Assembly (NCBI RefSeq): GCF_022829385.1
Contig: NZ_JAKSXX010000190.1
Coordinates: 1 to 64,000 of the forward strand
Length of the DNA: 64,000 nt
Direction of reading: 5' to 3'
Source of the DNA: Methylobacterium sp. J-070
Lineage (GTDB): Bacteria; Pseudomonadota; Alphaproteobacteria; Rhizobiales; Beijerinckiaceae
Part shown: positions 25,716 to 34,300 of the stretch, one piece after another
Numbering within the stretch: the first letter of the stretch is position 1
Layout: the number at the start of each line of letters is the position of its first letter
The notes under the pieces: model-generated
Told to the model about the DNA's origin: nothing
The model's database searches: none
The model's input: only the letters and a program-made list of their open reading frames with translations
Program-made: the position numbers and the translations under genes

Positions 25716-26678
25716 TCAGGCGGGCAGGATTTCGGGGTTCACGAGGTTGCGCGGGCGCTCGCCGCGCAGGATGCGCAGCATCTCCTCGACGGCGCCGACG
25801 CTCATGGCGCGTGAGCTGGTCTGCGTGATGCCGGCCACGTGCGGGGTGAGCAGCAGGTTCGGGCAGGCGCGGAGTGGATCATCGGAGGGCAGCGGCTGCA
25901 CGTCGAACACGTCGAGCGCCGCACCGCCGAGCGCCCCGACGTGCAGGGCTGCGGCGAGCGCGGCCGCGTCGACCACGGGGCCGCGGGCGACGTTGATGAG
26001 GACGGCGCCCGACCGCATCCGGCCGATCAGCCCGGCGTCGACGAGACCGCGCGTCGCGTCGGTGAGCGGGCAGGCGACCACCACGGCGTCGCTCTGCGCG
26101 AACAGGGTCTCCAAATCGACCGCCTCGACGAGACCGCCGAGCGTCGCGCCGCTGCGGGAGGCCCCGAGCACGCGCATGCCGAAGCCGTGATGGGCGATCC
26201 GCGCGACGCGGCCGCCGATCTCGCCCAAGCCCAGAATCCCGAGGGTGCTGCCGCCGATCTCGGCGAGACCGTCGGCGATCGGCCGCACGGCGCCCCATCC
26301 CTCCGCGCGCAGGCCGCCGTCGAGGCGCCAGACCTGGCGGCGCAGGTGGAACAGCGCCGCGAACACGTACTCGGCCACGGCTTGCGTGTTGCTGCCGGGC
26401 AGGTTGGCCACGGGGATGCCGCGTGCGGTCGCCGCCGCGACGGGGATCATGTCGAGGCCGACGCCGTGGCGGACGATGCCGCGCAGCCGCGTCGCGCCCT
26501 CGAGGATGTCGTCCGGGAGCTTGACCCGCACCACGAGACCCTCGGCCTGCGCGACCAGCCTCCGCAGGGTCTCGGGACTCGGATCGGGCGCGGTGACGGG
26601 GCGGGCATGGGCCGCCAGCATCGCCTCGGCATCCGGATGGATCGGGTTGGTCAACAGGACCACGGGACGTTCGCTCAT
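25716..26678 (-). CDS. D-2-hydroxyacid dehydrogenase, NAD(P)-dependent
   Basis: 320 aa. The Rossmann NAD-binding part has LGILGLGEIGGRVARIAHH (GxGxxG). The catalytic trio is present: Arg in INVARGPVVD, Glu-equivalent Asp region in ALDVFDVQPLP, and His in LLTPHVAGIT. The substrate domain is interrupted in the family way (NLPGSNTQAVAEYVFA). Such enzymes oxidise or reduce 2-hydroxy/2-keto acids such as glycerate, lactate or hydroxypyruvate. It overlaps the FAH gene by four bases and is followed closely by enolase-family paralogue 1. A role downstream of dehydration is inferred. The predicted start has GGGGGAAGG ahead. Confidence 0.9.
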   Translation of the reverse strand: MSERPVVLLTNPIHPDAEAMLAAHARPVTAPDPSPETLRRLVAQAEGLVVRVKLPDDILEGATRLRGIVRHGVGLDMIPVAAATARGIPVANLPGSNTQAVAEYVFAALFHLRRQVWRLDGGLRAEGWGAVRPIADGLAEIGGSTLGILGLGEIGGRVARIAHHGFGMRVLGASRSGATLGGLVEAVDLETLFAQSDAVVVACPLTDATRGLVDAGLIGRMRSGAVLINVARGPVVDAAALAAALHVGALGGAALDVFDVQPLPSDDPLRACPNLLLTPHVAGITQTSSRAMSVGAVEEMLRILRGERPRNLVNPEILPA

Positions 26679-27571
26679 GGACCTTCCCCCGCGACGACCG
26701 GGCTGATCAGGGCGCCGAGCCCCTCGACCCAGGCGGTCATCGTCGTGCCGGGCCGGATCCAGGCCGGCGGCTGGCGCAGAGCCGCGATCCCCGCCGGCGT
26801 GCCGGTGGCGATGACGTCGCCCGGCTCCAGCACCGTCTGCCGCGACAGGTGGGCGACGAGGTCGGCCACCGAGAACAGCATCCGGGCCGTGGTGGAGTCC
26901 TGCAGGCTCACCCCGTCGATCGACAGCCCGATCCGCAGCGCCTGCGGGTCGGGCACCGCGTCGCTGGTGGCGAGGTAGGGACCGAACGGGCCGAAGGTCG
27001 CGATGTTCTTGCCCGGGCCGAAGCCCTCGCGGCGGATCAGCTCGCTGGCGCTGACGTCGTTGAACACGCCATAGGCGCAGACATGGGCCAGCGCGTCCTG
27101 CGCGGCGACGTGATCGGCCCGACTGCCGATCACCGCGGCGATCTCGGCCTCGTAGGTGCAGCCGCCGATGCCCGGCGGCAGCACCACGGGCTCGCCCGGC
27201 CCGATCACCGTCCACGGCTCCTTCATGAACAGGAACGGCTCGGCCGGATGGGGCGCGCCGCGCTCGGCCAGCGCGTCCACGTAGTTGTGTGCGATCCCGA
27301 AGATCCGGCCTGGGGAGGGCAGCGGCGCGCGCAGGCGCACCGACCGCAGCGGGAGGCGCGCCGCTTCGGGAATGGCGTGATCGCGCAGGCGGGCTGCGGC
27401 ATCGGCCAGCCCGGAGCGGATCAGGTCGAGGACCTGGGGCGCGCAGCCGGCGAGCGCGGACCGCATCGCGGGGTGGGCGAGGTCGACGACCGTATCGTCC
27501 AGCCCGCTGGCGTCGCCGAGCAGGATGCCTGCCCGGTCAGTGCCGTCGCTCGTGAAGGTGACGAAGCGCAT
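26675..27571 (-). CDS. Fumarylacetoacetate hydrolase (FAH) family protein
   Basis: 298 aa. An N-terminal lid region (1-85) precedes the FAH core: IFGIAHNYVDALAERG, AEPFLFMKEPW, then metal-binding Glu residues in CTYEAEIAAVIG (ExE), and GVFNDVSASELIR with the Asp ligand. QDSTTARMLF and VIATGTPAGIA complete the motif set. In sugar-acid pathways FAH proteins hydrolyse 2,4-diketo-3-deoxy acids or dehydrate 2-keto-3-deoxy acids. It is coupled to the dehydrogenase gene (ATGA overlap), which fits an oxidise-then-cleave route. Confidence 0.9.
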   Translation of the reverse strand: MRFVTFTSDGTDRAGILLGDASGLDDTVVDLAHPAMRSALAGCAPQVLDLIRSGLADAAARLRDHAIPEAARLPLRSVRLRAPLPSPGRIFGIAHNYVDALAERGAPHPAEPFLFMKEPWTVIGPGEPVVLPPGIGGCTYEAEIAAVIGSRADHVAAQDALAHVCAYGVFNDVSASELIRREGFGPGKNIATFGPFGPYLATSDAVPDPQALRIGLSIDGVSLQDSTTARMLFSVADLVAHLSRQTVLEPGDVIATGTPAGIAALRQPPAWIRPGTTMTAWVEGLGALISPVVAGEGP

Positions 27572-27582
27572 TGCGTCGTGCC

Positions 27583-28725
27583 TCAGGCGGCGCGGTAGCG
27601 GTCGATCACGGCGCGGTCGACCTCAACCCCGAGTCCCGGCGCGGTGGGGACCGCGACCTTGCCGCCGACCTGCCGGATCGGCTCGAGGGCGAGGTGATCC
27701 CGGAACGGGTTCTCCTCCTGCTCGAACTCGAGCATCGGCGACACCGGGAACAGGCAGGGCGGCTGATCGGGAATCGAGGCGAGGAAGTGGATGGTCGCGG
27801 CCAGGCCGACCACCGAGCCCCAGGCGTGGGGCACGCACTCGACGCCGTGCGCCGTCGCCATCGCGGCGATCTTCTTGCACTCGGTGATGCCGCCGGCCGC
27901 GCACACGTCCGGCTGGACGATGTCCATCGCCTTGCGCGTGATCGCGTCGCGGAAGCCCCAGCGGGTGAACTCGTTCTCGCCGCCGGCCACCGCGATGTCG
28001 AGGGCGCGGGTCACCTCGACATAGCCGTCGAGATCCTCCGGCGAGATCGGCTCCTCGAACCACTCGATGCCGAGCTCCTCCAGCCGCCGTCCCATGCGGA
28101 TGGCGGTCGGCACCGACAGGGAGTGGTTGGCGTCGACCATGAGGCGGATGTCCGGGCCGACCGCCTCGCGGACCGCCGCCACGCGGGCGATGTCGCGCTC
28201 GATCGAGCCGAGGCCGATCTTCATCTTCACGGCCTTGAAGCCGGCCTCGACGTAGCCGCGCGCCTCCTCGACCGCCTCCTCGACGAGGCGGTCCATGTCG
28301 GTGAAGTACAGCCCGGTCGCGTAGGCGTCGACGCTGGTGCGGAAGGCGCCTCCGATGAGCTTGTGCACCGGCTTGCCGACGCTCTTGCCGATGATGTCCC
28401 ACAGCGCGATGTCGATGCCGCTGATCGCGGCGATCGACATGCCCTTCGGCCCGTAATCCTTGATCCGGTTGTAGAGATCCTCCCAGACGACCTCGACGTC
28501 GAACGGGTCCTGACCGATCACGCGGGGCGCGAGCTGCGTGTCGATGAACGCCTTGGCCACCGCGGACGGGCCGTAGCACTCGCCCCAGCCGACGATCCCG
28601 TCCGCCGTCTCGATCTCCACGAGGCAGGTGCCGCGGGTCTTGTAGAGCCAGCCGCGCGAGGAGGTGAACGGCCGCTTGATCGGCGTGGTCACGACATGGC
28701 AGGTGATCGTCTTGATCTTGGTCAC
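27583..28725 (-). CDS. Enolase superfamily enzyme, paralogue 2
   Basis: 380 aa. Distinct from paralogue 1 in using KxK: FKAVKMKIG (about residue 165). Metal-ligand Asp in MVDANHSL (about 195), Glu in WFEEPI (about 221), Glu in AGGENEFTR (about 247), and base His in VPHAWGS (about 298). The N-terminal loop has KRPFTSSRGWLYKTRG. The GTG start at 28725 is the only sensible one. It lies 56 bases after tctC and 11 bases before the FAH gene. A dehydratase or epimerase for a carboxylate brought in by the Tct system is the likely role. Confidence 0.9.
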   Translation of the reverse strand: MTKIKTITCHVVTTPIKRPFTSSRGWLYKTRGTCLVEIETADGIVGWGECYGPSAVAKAFIDTQLAPRVIGQDPFDVEVVWEDLYNRIKDYGPKGMSIAAISGIDIALWDIIGKSVGKPVHKLIGGAFRTSVDAYATGLYFTDMDRLVEEAVEEARGYVEAGFKAVKMKIGLGSIERDIARVAAVREAVGPDIRLMVDANHSLSVPTAIRMGRRLEELGIEWFEEPISPEDLDGYVEVTRALDIAVAGGENEFTRWGFRDAITRKAMDIVQPDVCAAGGITECKKIAAMATAHGVECVPHAWGSVVGLAATIHFLASIPDQPPCLFPVSPMLEFEQEENPFRDHLALEPIRQVGGKVAVPTAPGLGVEVDRAVIDRYRAA

Positions 28726-28781
28726 AATGTCCGTCCCGCTAATTATTCAGATCGTTCGAGCGCTCGGAGAGGCGCGTCGGC

Positions 28782-29747
28782 TCAGGATTTGAAGACTTTC
28801 TCGGCCACGACCTTGATCGACTGCTCGACCTGATCGACCTCGGCGGTCAGCGCATCGCCCGTCAGCGGCGCGATCAGGAAGGCGTTGCGCTCGGCGAAAT
28901 CCTTGAAGCGCTGGTCCCCGATCGCGGCGGTAAACCCGTCGATCAGCTTGGCGCGCACCTCCGGCGGGAGCTTGGCGGGGGCGACCACGTAGGCCATCTG
29001 CACGACCGGGCCGAACGGGAACACGTCGTAGCCGCGCTCCTTGAAGGTCGGCACGTCGGGGAACTGCCGGAGGCGCTCGTCGGCGAACACGCCGAGCGCG
29101 CGCACGAGGCCCTGCTGCAATTGCCCGAGCGACTCCGCGGGCTTGAGAACCGCGGCCTGGATTTGTCCGCCGGCGAGATCGGTGATGACCTTGGCCCCGC
29201 CCGTGTACGGCGCGTTAATGTAGGCGACACCCGCCGCCCGGGCGGTCATCGAGGCGAAGATGTGGTTGAGGTTGTAGTTGCCCGGCGTGCCGATCGACAC
29301 GCTGCCCGGGTTCTTCTTCATGTGAGCGAGAAAATCGTCGAGGGTCTGGTAGGGGCTCGACCCGGGGACGAGGAGCATCAGCGGGTCGATCGAGACCCGG
29401 GCGATGTGGGTGAACTGGCTGCTCTTCAGCGGCGTCTTGCCCTCGGCCATGTAGGCGAGCGTCGAGCTCGTCCCCATGCCGAGCGTGTAGCCGTCCGGGT
29501 TCGCCGTCGCCACGCGTCGCATCCCGATCGCGCCGGTAGCGCCGGGCTGGTTCTCGACGATGATCGTGATCCCGCGCTCCTTGAGCAACGGCTGCAGACC
29601 GCGCGCCAGGATGTCGTTCGAGCCGCCCGCGTTCCAGGGCACGACGAAGGTGATCTCGCGCGCCGGGAAGCCCGACTGCGCCAGGGCGGTCCGCGCGCCG
29701 AGTGCCCCCAGGGCGAGGCTTCCGACGAGGCTGCGGCGGGTCAGCAT
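28782..29747 (-). CDS. tctC: Tripartite tricarboxylate transporter, periplasmic binding protein (TctC/Bug family)
   Basis: 321 aa. A twin-arginine-like or Sec signal (MLTRRSLVGSLALGALGA, cleavage after RTALA) is followed by FPAREITFVVPWNAGGSND, IIVENQPGATGAIGM and VGIGTP-like segments typical of Bug receptors. GGQIQAAVLKPAESLGQL is the family loop. The ATG at 29747 is preferred to a GTG at 29759 because TGAGGAACGCC precedes it. It is the first gene of the seven-gene minus-strand operon and divergent from a GntR gene. The ligand is probably the carboxylate degraded by the operon. Confidence 0.92.
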   Translation of the reverse strand: MLTRRSLVGSLALGALGARTALAQSGFPAREITFVVPWNAGGSNDILARGLQPLLKERGITIIVENQPGATGAIGMRRVATANPDGYTLGMGTSSTLAYMAEGKTPLKSSQFTHIARVSIDPLMLLVPGSSPYQTLDDFLAHMKKNPGSVSIGTPGNYNLNHIFASMTARAAGVAYINAPYTGGAKVITDLAGGQIQAAVLKPAESLGQLQQGLVRALGVFADERLRQFPDVPTFKERGYDVFPFGPVVQMAYVVAPAKLPPEVRAKLIDGFTAAIGDQRFKDFAERNAFLIAPLTGDALTAEVDQVEQSIKVVAEKVFKS

Positions 29748-29772
29748 GGCGTTCCTCACGTCTTCGTTGTTT

Positions 29773-29780
29773 GTTATAAC
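29773..29780. promoter_or_regulatory. Candidate operator between tctC and GntR gene
   Basis: GTTATAAC, a perfect 8-bp palindrome within TTGTTATAACGA, lies 26 bases upstream of the tctC start and upstream of the divergent GntR gene. Position and symmetry suit a GntR-type operator; the evidence is no more than that. Confidence 0.4.
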
Positions 29781-29860
29781 GATGGAAGCCGGCTAGGATG
29801 TCAAGCGTGGTCGATCCGGTTCTCGCCGGCCGCTGTCGATCCGCGACGGGCGGGTTGTTT

Positions 29861-30610
29861 ATGGGGCAGGGGGCAACGCCGTTGAGACAGGTCGAGCGAC
29901 TGCCACTCTGGGATCAGGCCTACGCGGAGCTGCGAACAGCCATGCTCGGCGGACGGTTCGGGCCGGGGGAGCGGATCCTCCTGCGCGAGGTGGCGGCCGA
30001 ACTCGGCATCAGCCTCACGCCGGTCCGCGATGCGGTCAACCGGTTGATCGCCGAGCACGTGCTCGAGCGCGGCAGCTCCGGCCAGGGCGGCGGCGCCGTG
30101 GTCCCGCGCATGGACGTGGAGCGCTTCGACGAGTTGCTGACGATCCGCTGCGACCTCGAAGGTCGGGCCGCGGCCCGCGCGGCCGAGCGCGCGGCACCGG
30201 GCGATCTCGGCGTCCTCGACGACCTGCTCGCCGAAATGAAGGCCCTCATCCGGGACCAGAACCTCGACGCGTACCTCGATCTGCACCGGCGCTTCCACTT
30301 CGAGCTCTACGCCTTGGCGCGCATGCCGATCCTGGAGGGGCTGATCGAGAACATCTGGCTGCGGTGCGGTCCGGTCCTGACCTACGTCATCCCGGACTAC
30401 GTGCTGCTGGAGAAGGGCAGCGATCTGCATACCGCCGCGCTGTCGGCCCTGCGCACCGGCGATGCTGACGCGGCGGCCACGGCGATCCGACAGGATATCC
30501 GCGAGGCGGGCCGCTACATCGCCGGGCTCGCGGACGCCGCCGGGCTCATCGCCGACCCGGCCGTGAGCCACCCGCCGCGGGGGCGCAGGGCGACGCACGC
30601 AACATCATGA
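29861..30610 (+). CDS. GntR family regulator (FCD subfamily), divergent from the Tct operon
   Basis: 249 aa. Winged helix at about residues 18-85 (AYAELRTAMLGGRFGPGERI, VAAELGISLTPVRDAVNRLI). The FCD domain (about 95-220) has DLHRRFHFELYALA and DLHTAALSALRTGD with ligand-binding His residues. It likely senses a pathway intermediate and represses the divergent tctC operon. The start could also be 29798 (21 residues longer). The gene ends 18 bases from the end of the convergent paralogue 3 gene. Confidence 0.88.
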   Translation: MGQGATPLRQVERLPLWDQAYAELRTAMLGGRFGPGERILLREVAAELGISLTPVRDAVNRLIAEHVLERGSSGQGGGAVVPRMDVERFDELLTIRCDLEGRAAARAAERAAPGDLGVLDDLLAEMKALIRDQNLDAYLDLHRRFHFELYALARMPILEGLIENIWLRCGPVLTYVIPDYVLLEKGSDLHTAALSALRTGDADAAATAIRQDIREAGRYIAGLADAAGLIADPAVSHPPRGRRATHATS

Positions 30611-30627
30611 CCGGGATGGGTGAGCCC

Positions 30628-31737
30628 TCACGTGAGGACAGCCTTGGTCTTCGCGCGAATGAGATCGCGGTCGATCTCCGCTCCAAGACCGATCGCCGTC
30701 GGCGCATGCACCATGCCGGCGGCATCGACCGCGATGTCCGCTGCGAGCCCGTACTTCTGCGCCGCATCCGGCAGCAGCACCTCGAAGAACTCGGTGTTGC
30801 GGATCGCCATGATGACGTGGAGGTTGGCGACGTTGTTGAGCGAGTTGCCGCCGTGGTGGACCTCGAAGTTCATCCCGAACGCTTCAGCGAGATGGGCCGC
30901 CTTGACGAGTGTGGTGATGCCGCCCTTCACCGCCACGTCGCCGCGCAGGAAATCGGTGGCCCGCTGCAGGATCCAGGGCGCGTAGGCATCGAAGCCGGCC
31001 TGCGGATACTCGGTCGCCATGATCGGGACGTCGAGCTTGGCCTTGAGCTTGACGTAGCCGTAGAGGTCGGAATCCGCGAGCGGATCCTCGTACCAGTAGT
31101 AGCCCGCCGCCTCGATCGCGCGGCCGACCCGCAGCGCCTGCTCGTAGGAATAGCCCCAGCAGGCATCGAGCATCAGCGTGAAATCCTCGCCCATCCCGGC
31201 CCGCACCGCCTCGCAGATCGCGATGTCCTCGCGCCAGGTCTGAGGCGGGTGGATCTTGTAGGCGCTCCAGCCGGCCTCGCGGTACGCGTGCGCCTGCTCG
31301 ACGTAGGCGGAGGCCGCGTCGAGGATCTGCGAGCTCGCGTAGGCAGGCACGCGGTCGCGATAGGTGCCGATGAGCCGGTGGATCGGCAGTCCGGCGACCT
31401 TGCCGGCGAGGTCCCACAGGGCGACGTCGAGCGCTCCGATCGTCCGGACGGAGGCCGCGCGCACGCGCGCCCACAGCTCCTGGTTCAGGCGCTCGCGGTC
31501 GAGGGGATCGCGCCCCATGAGCACCGGCTTGAGCACCCGGACGAGAAGCGGTGCGTCGAGATCGGCCGGTCCGTAAGCCGAGCCGAGGAAGGCATGCCCC
31601 TCGATGCCCTCGTCGGTGTGGATCGTGACAAGCCCGAGCTGGCTGCTGCCCACCGCGCGCGCCGTGCGCCCGGAGTAGCGCGTCGGCGGGATGTCGTCCC
31701 AGCCGAACAGGGTGACCGTGACATCTCGTATGCGCAT
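30628..31737 (-). CDS. Enolase superfamily enzyme, paralogue 3
   Basis: 369 aa, differing from paralogues 1 and 2 in the first catalytic motif, KxH: WSAYKIHPP (about residue 155). Asp ligand in LMLDACWGYS (about 185), Glu in YWYEDPL (about 211) and Glu in IMATEYPQ (about 237) remain. The base His is in FEVHHGGNS (about 287). This resembles uncharacterised acid-sugar dehydratases with a KIHPP motif. GGAGGCGACGCC precedes the start. The gene stands apart from the Tct operon and is divergent from the MFS carrier at 31869, which may import its substrate. Confidence 0.88.
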   Translation of the reverse strand: MRIRDVTVTLFGWDDIPPTRYSGRTARAVGSSQLGLVTIHTDEGIEGHAFLGSAYGPADLDAPLLVRVLKPVLMGRDPLDRERLNQELWARVRAASVRTIGALDVALWDLAGKVAGLPIHRLIGTYRDRVPAYASSQILDAASAYVEQAHAYREAGWSAYKIHPPQTWREDIAICEAVRAGMGEDFTLMLDACWGYSYEQALRVGRAIEAAGYYWYEDPLADSDLYGYVKLKAKLDVPIMATEYPQAGFDAYAPWILQRATDFLRGDVAVKGGITTLVKAAHLAEAFGMNFEVHHGGNSLNNVANLHVIMAIRNTEFFEVLLPDAAQKYGLAADIAVDAAGMVHAPTAIGLGAEIDRDLIRAKTKAVLT

Positions 31738-31868
31738 GGCGTCGCCTCCGGCCCCGGGCCACCGCGGATGCGGCCTTCGCTCTCCGGCGCGTTCGGGCCA
31801 TCGCCCTTCTAAAGCCGCCGCGACCAGCGCGTCGAGACGCAGGCCGGCCTGAGTACTGGGAGGAAACC

Positions 31869-33218
31869 GTGAGCAACCCGTCGACGACGGCTGACCCGGT
31901 CGGCCGTGAAGCTCTGCGCAGGATCAGCCTGCGGTTGCTGCCGTTTTTGGCGCTGAGTTACCTCGCCAACTACATCGACCGGGTCAACGCGGGCTTCGCC
32001 GCCCTGCAGATGAACCGGGAGGTCGGGCTGACAGCGAGCGCGTTCGGCCTCGGCGGCGGGATGTTCTTCATCGCCTACCTGCTGTTCGAGGTGCCGAGCA
32101 ATCTCGCGATGGTCCGGGTCGGGGCGCGCCTGTGGCTCGCGCGGATCATGATCACGTGGGGGCTCGTCTCCGGAGCGATGGCGCTGACGTCGGGGCCGGT
32201 CTCGTTCTGCGTGCTGCGTTTCCTGCTGGGTGCGGCGGAAGCCGGCTTCGTGCCCGGCGTGATCCTCTACCTGATGCAGTGGTTCCCGGCCCGGGAGCGG
32301 GCACGGGTCATCGGCCTGTTCATGGTCGCGAGCCCCGTGGCCGGCATCGTCGGCTCGCCGCTCTCGGCAGCGCTGCTCGGACTGGACGGCTGGCTCGGCC
32401 TCTCCGGCTGGCAGTGGCTGTTCATCGTCGAGGCGATCCCTGCCGTGCTGATCGGCCTCGTCGGCCTCGTCTGGCTGACCGACGCGCCGGCGCAGGCGGG
32501 CTGGCTCGATCCGGAGCACAAGGCCTGGCTCGCCGACCGGCTCGCCGCCGACGCGGCCGCACGGACCAGCATCGAGAAGACCTCCGTCTGGGCGGTGATG
32601 GGCGACCGCACCGTTCTGGTACTGTCGCTGATCTACGCGGGCCAAGCCACCGCCAACGCAGGCCTGTCGTTGTGGCAACCGCAATTCCTGAAGTCGTTCG
32701 GCCTCTCGACGACGGAGGTCGGCCTCGTGAACGCGATCCCGTTCGCGCTCGCCGCGCTGGCGATGTACGCGGGCGGCCGGAGTTCCGACCGGCGCGACGA
32801 GCGCGTCTGGCACACGGCCGTCCCCACCGCCCTGACGACGCTGGGTCTATGCCTCTGCCTCGTCCTGCACGGCTTGGCCCCGACCGTGCTGTTGCTGTGC
32901 CTGGCCCTGTTCGGCGTCTCGGCGTCGCGCGGCCCCTTCTGGGCGCTCACCACCGAATGGCTGTCCTCGCGCGCGGCAGTGGCGGGGATCGCGCAGATCA
33001 ACGCGGTGGGCACCGGGGCGAGCTTCTTCACGAGCTGGGCGACCGGGGCGATCAAGGATGCGACCGGAAGCTGGCCCTTGGCGCTCCTGCCGCTCGCTGG
33101 CGTGACCGCCGTGGCCACGGTCGCCGTCCTCCTGCTCGGACGCCCGACGCCCTCGGCGTCTTCAAGCCGCTTCGGGCCGCCGGTGAATCCGACGACGCCG
33201 GTGGCGGTCGAGCCGTGA
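31869..33218 (+). CDS. MFS transporter, anion:cation symporter (ACS) family, paralogue A
   Basis: 449 aa, 12 helices. Starts RISLRLLPFLALSYLANYID with the ACS feature YIDRVNAGFAALQM. LFEVPSNLAMVRVGARLWLA, FLLGAAEAGFVPGVILYL and ERARVIG follow as the family's TM2-5 motifs. GPFWALTTEWL and AGIAQINAVG are near the C-terminus. ACS members move sugar acids, tartrate, glucarate or phthalate. The GTG start at 31869 has GGGAGGA ahead. It is very similar to the second carrier at 34301 and probably arose by local duplication. The AspDH-like gene lies between them. Confidence 0.9.
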   Translation: MSNPSTTADPVGREALRRISLRLLPFLALSYLANYIDRVNAGFAALQMNREVGLTASAFGLGGGMFFIAYLLFEVPSNLAMVRVGARLWLARIMITWGLVSGAMALTSGPVSFCVLRFLLGAAEAGFVPGVILYLMQWFPARERARVIGLFMVASPVAGIVGSPLSAALLGLDGWLGLSGWQWLFIVEAIPAVLIGLVGLVWLTDAPAQAGWLDPEHKAWLADRLAADAAARTSIEKTSVWAVMGDRTVLVLSLIYAGQATANAGLSLWQPQFLKSFGLSTTEVGLVNAIPFALAALAMYAGGRSSDRRDERVWHTAVPTALTTLGLCLCLVLHGLAPTVLLLCLALFGVSASRGPFWALTTEWLSSRAAVAGIAQINAVGTGASFFTSWATGAIKDATGSWPLALLPLAGVTAVATVAVLLLGRPTPSASSSRFGPPVNPTTPVAVEP

Positions 33219-33360
33219 GCGCCGTCCGCGCGCCGCGTGGCGTGCTACGCCGGTGTGCCGGCGGTCCAAGATGAGGGCCGATCCGTGTCGTCCCCCGGCA
33301 CGGCCGATGCAGAGGGTTGCGGCGGCCGGCCGCTCCGGCCTCGATGAACGGGAACCCAGC

Positions 33361-34206
33361 ATGCCGCTGCAGGAAACAGCCAGATCGCCGATCCGCGGCG
33401 GGCGCGTCGCGATCGCCGGCCTCGGCACCGTCGGGCGGGCCGTGGCGCGCGCGCTCGATGGGGGCGCCATACCCGGTTTGAGCCTGACCGCCGTCGCGGT
33501 TCGCGACGCCGCGAAGGCCCGCGCCGAACTCGCGGCACTGGCTGAGCCGCCTGAGGTCGTCACCGCGTTCGACGCCCTGGAGCCGCGGGCCGACATCGTG
33601 CTGGAATGCGCGCCGTCCCAGCATCTCCCGGCGATCGTGCGGCCGTTCGTGACGGCGGGCAAGACGGCCGTCGTCCTGAGTTGCGGGGCACTCCTCGACC
33701 ACGAGGACCTCGTCGAGCTCGCCCGCGCCCACGGGGGTCAGATCGTCGTCCCGACCGGCGCCTTGCTCGGCCTCGACGCCGTGACGGCGGCCGCGGAGGG
33801 CACGATCCATACGGTGCGCATGATCACCCGCAAACCCGTGCGCGGCCTCGTCGGCGCGCCCTACCTGGTGGAAAACGGCATCGTGATCGCCGGCATCACC
33901 GAGCCGATGCGGGTCTTCGCGGGCAGCCCGCGCGAGGCGGCCCGCGGGTTTCCGGCAAACCTCAACGTCGCGGTTGCGCTCTCGCTCGCCGGCATCGGCC
34001 CGGACCGGACCGAACTCGAGATCTGGGCCGACCCCATCCTCGACCGCAACACCCACCGCATCGAGGTCGAGGCCGATGCGGCGCGCTTCGCGATGACGAT
34101 CGAGAACGTGCCGACCGACGAGAATCCCCGCACGGGCCGCATCACGGCCCTGTCGGTCATCGCCTACCTGCGCAAGCTCGCCGCCCCGCTCCGGGTCGGT
34201 ACCTGA
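33361..34206 (+). CDS. L-aspartate dehydrogenase-like protein
   Basis: 281 aa. The N-terminal Rossmann fold has GRVAIAGLGTVGRAVARAL (GxGxxG at about residues 22-27). LECAPSQHLPAIV and VVLSCGALLD follow, and the C-terminal domain has NVAVALSLAGIG and DPILDRNTHRIEVEADAARF. This is the domain order of aspartate dehydrogenase (NadX type), which makes iminoaspartate or deaminates aspartate. The homologue set also includes enzymes of unknown substrate in catabolic clusters, and the context here (between two carboxylate carriers) makes a non-NAD role likely. The start at 33361 has GGGAAC ahead; the frame extends upstream to 33253 without support. Confidence 0.82.
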   Translation: MPLQETARSPIRGGRVAIAGLGTVGRAVARALDGGAIPGLSLTAVAVRDAAKARAELAALAEPPEVVTAFDALEPRADIVLECAPSQHLPAIVRPFVTAGKTAVVLSCGALLDHEDLVELARAHGGQIVVPTGALLGLDAVTAAAEGTIHTVRMITRKPVRGLVGAPYLVENGIVIAGITEPMRVFAGSPREAARGFPANLNVAVALSLAGIGPDRTELEIWADPILDRNTHRIEVEADAARFAMTIENVPTDENPRTGRITALSVIAYLRKLAAPLRVGT

Positions 34207-34300
34207 CAGGCCAAGCCTGACTGGCACACCCCGTGCTGTCGATCGCATGCGCCCGGGCCAGGGTCCGCGCGCAGGTGCCCCTCCAGACCTGGAGCCGTTC

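Noticed and set aside
28757-28766. CGAGCGCTCG palindrome between tctC and enolase paralogue 2
   Set aside because: A 10-bp GC-rich palindrome is expected often by chance in this DNA, and the site is inside an operon.
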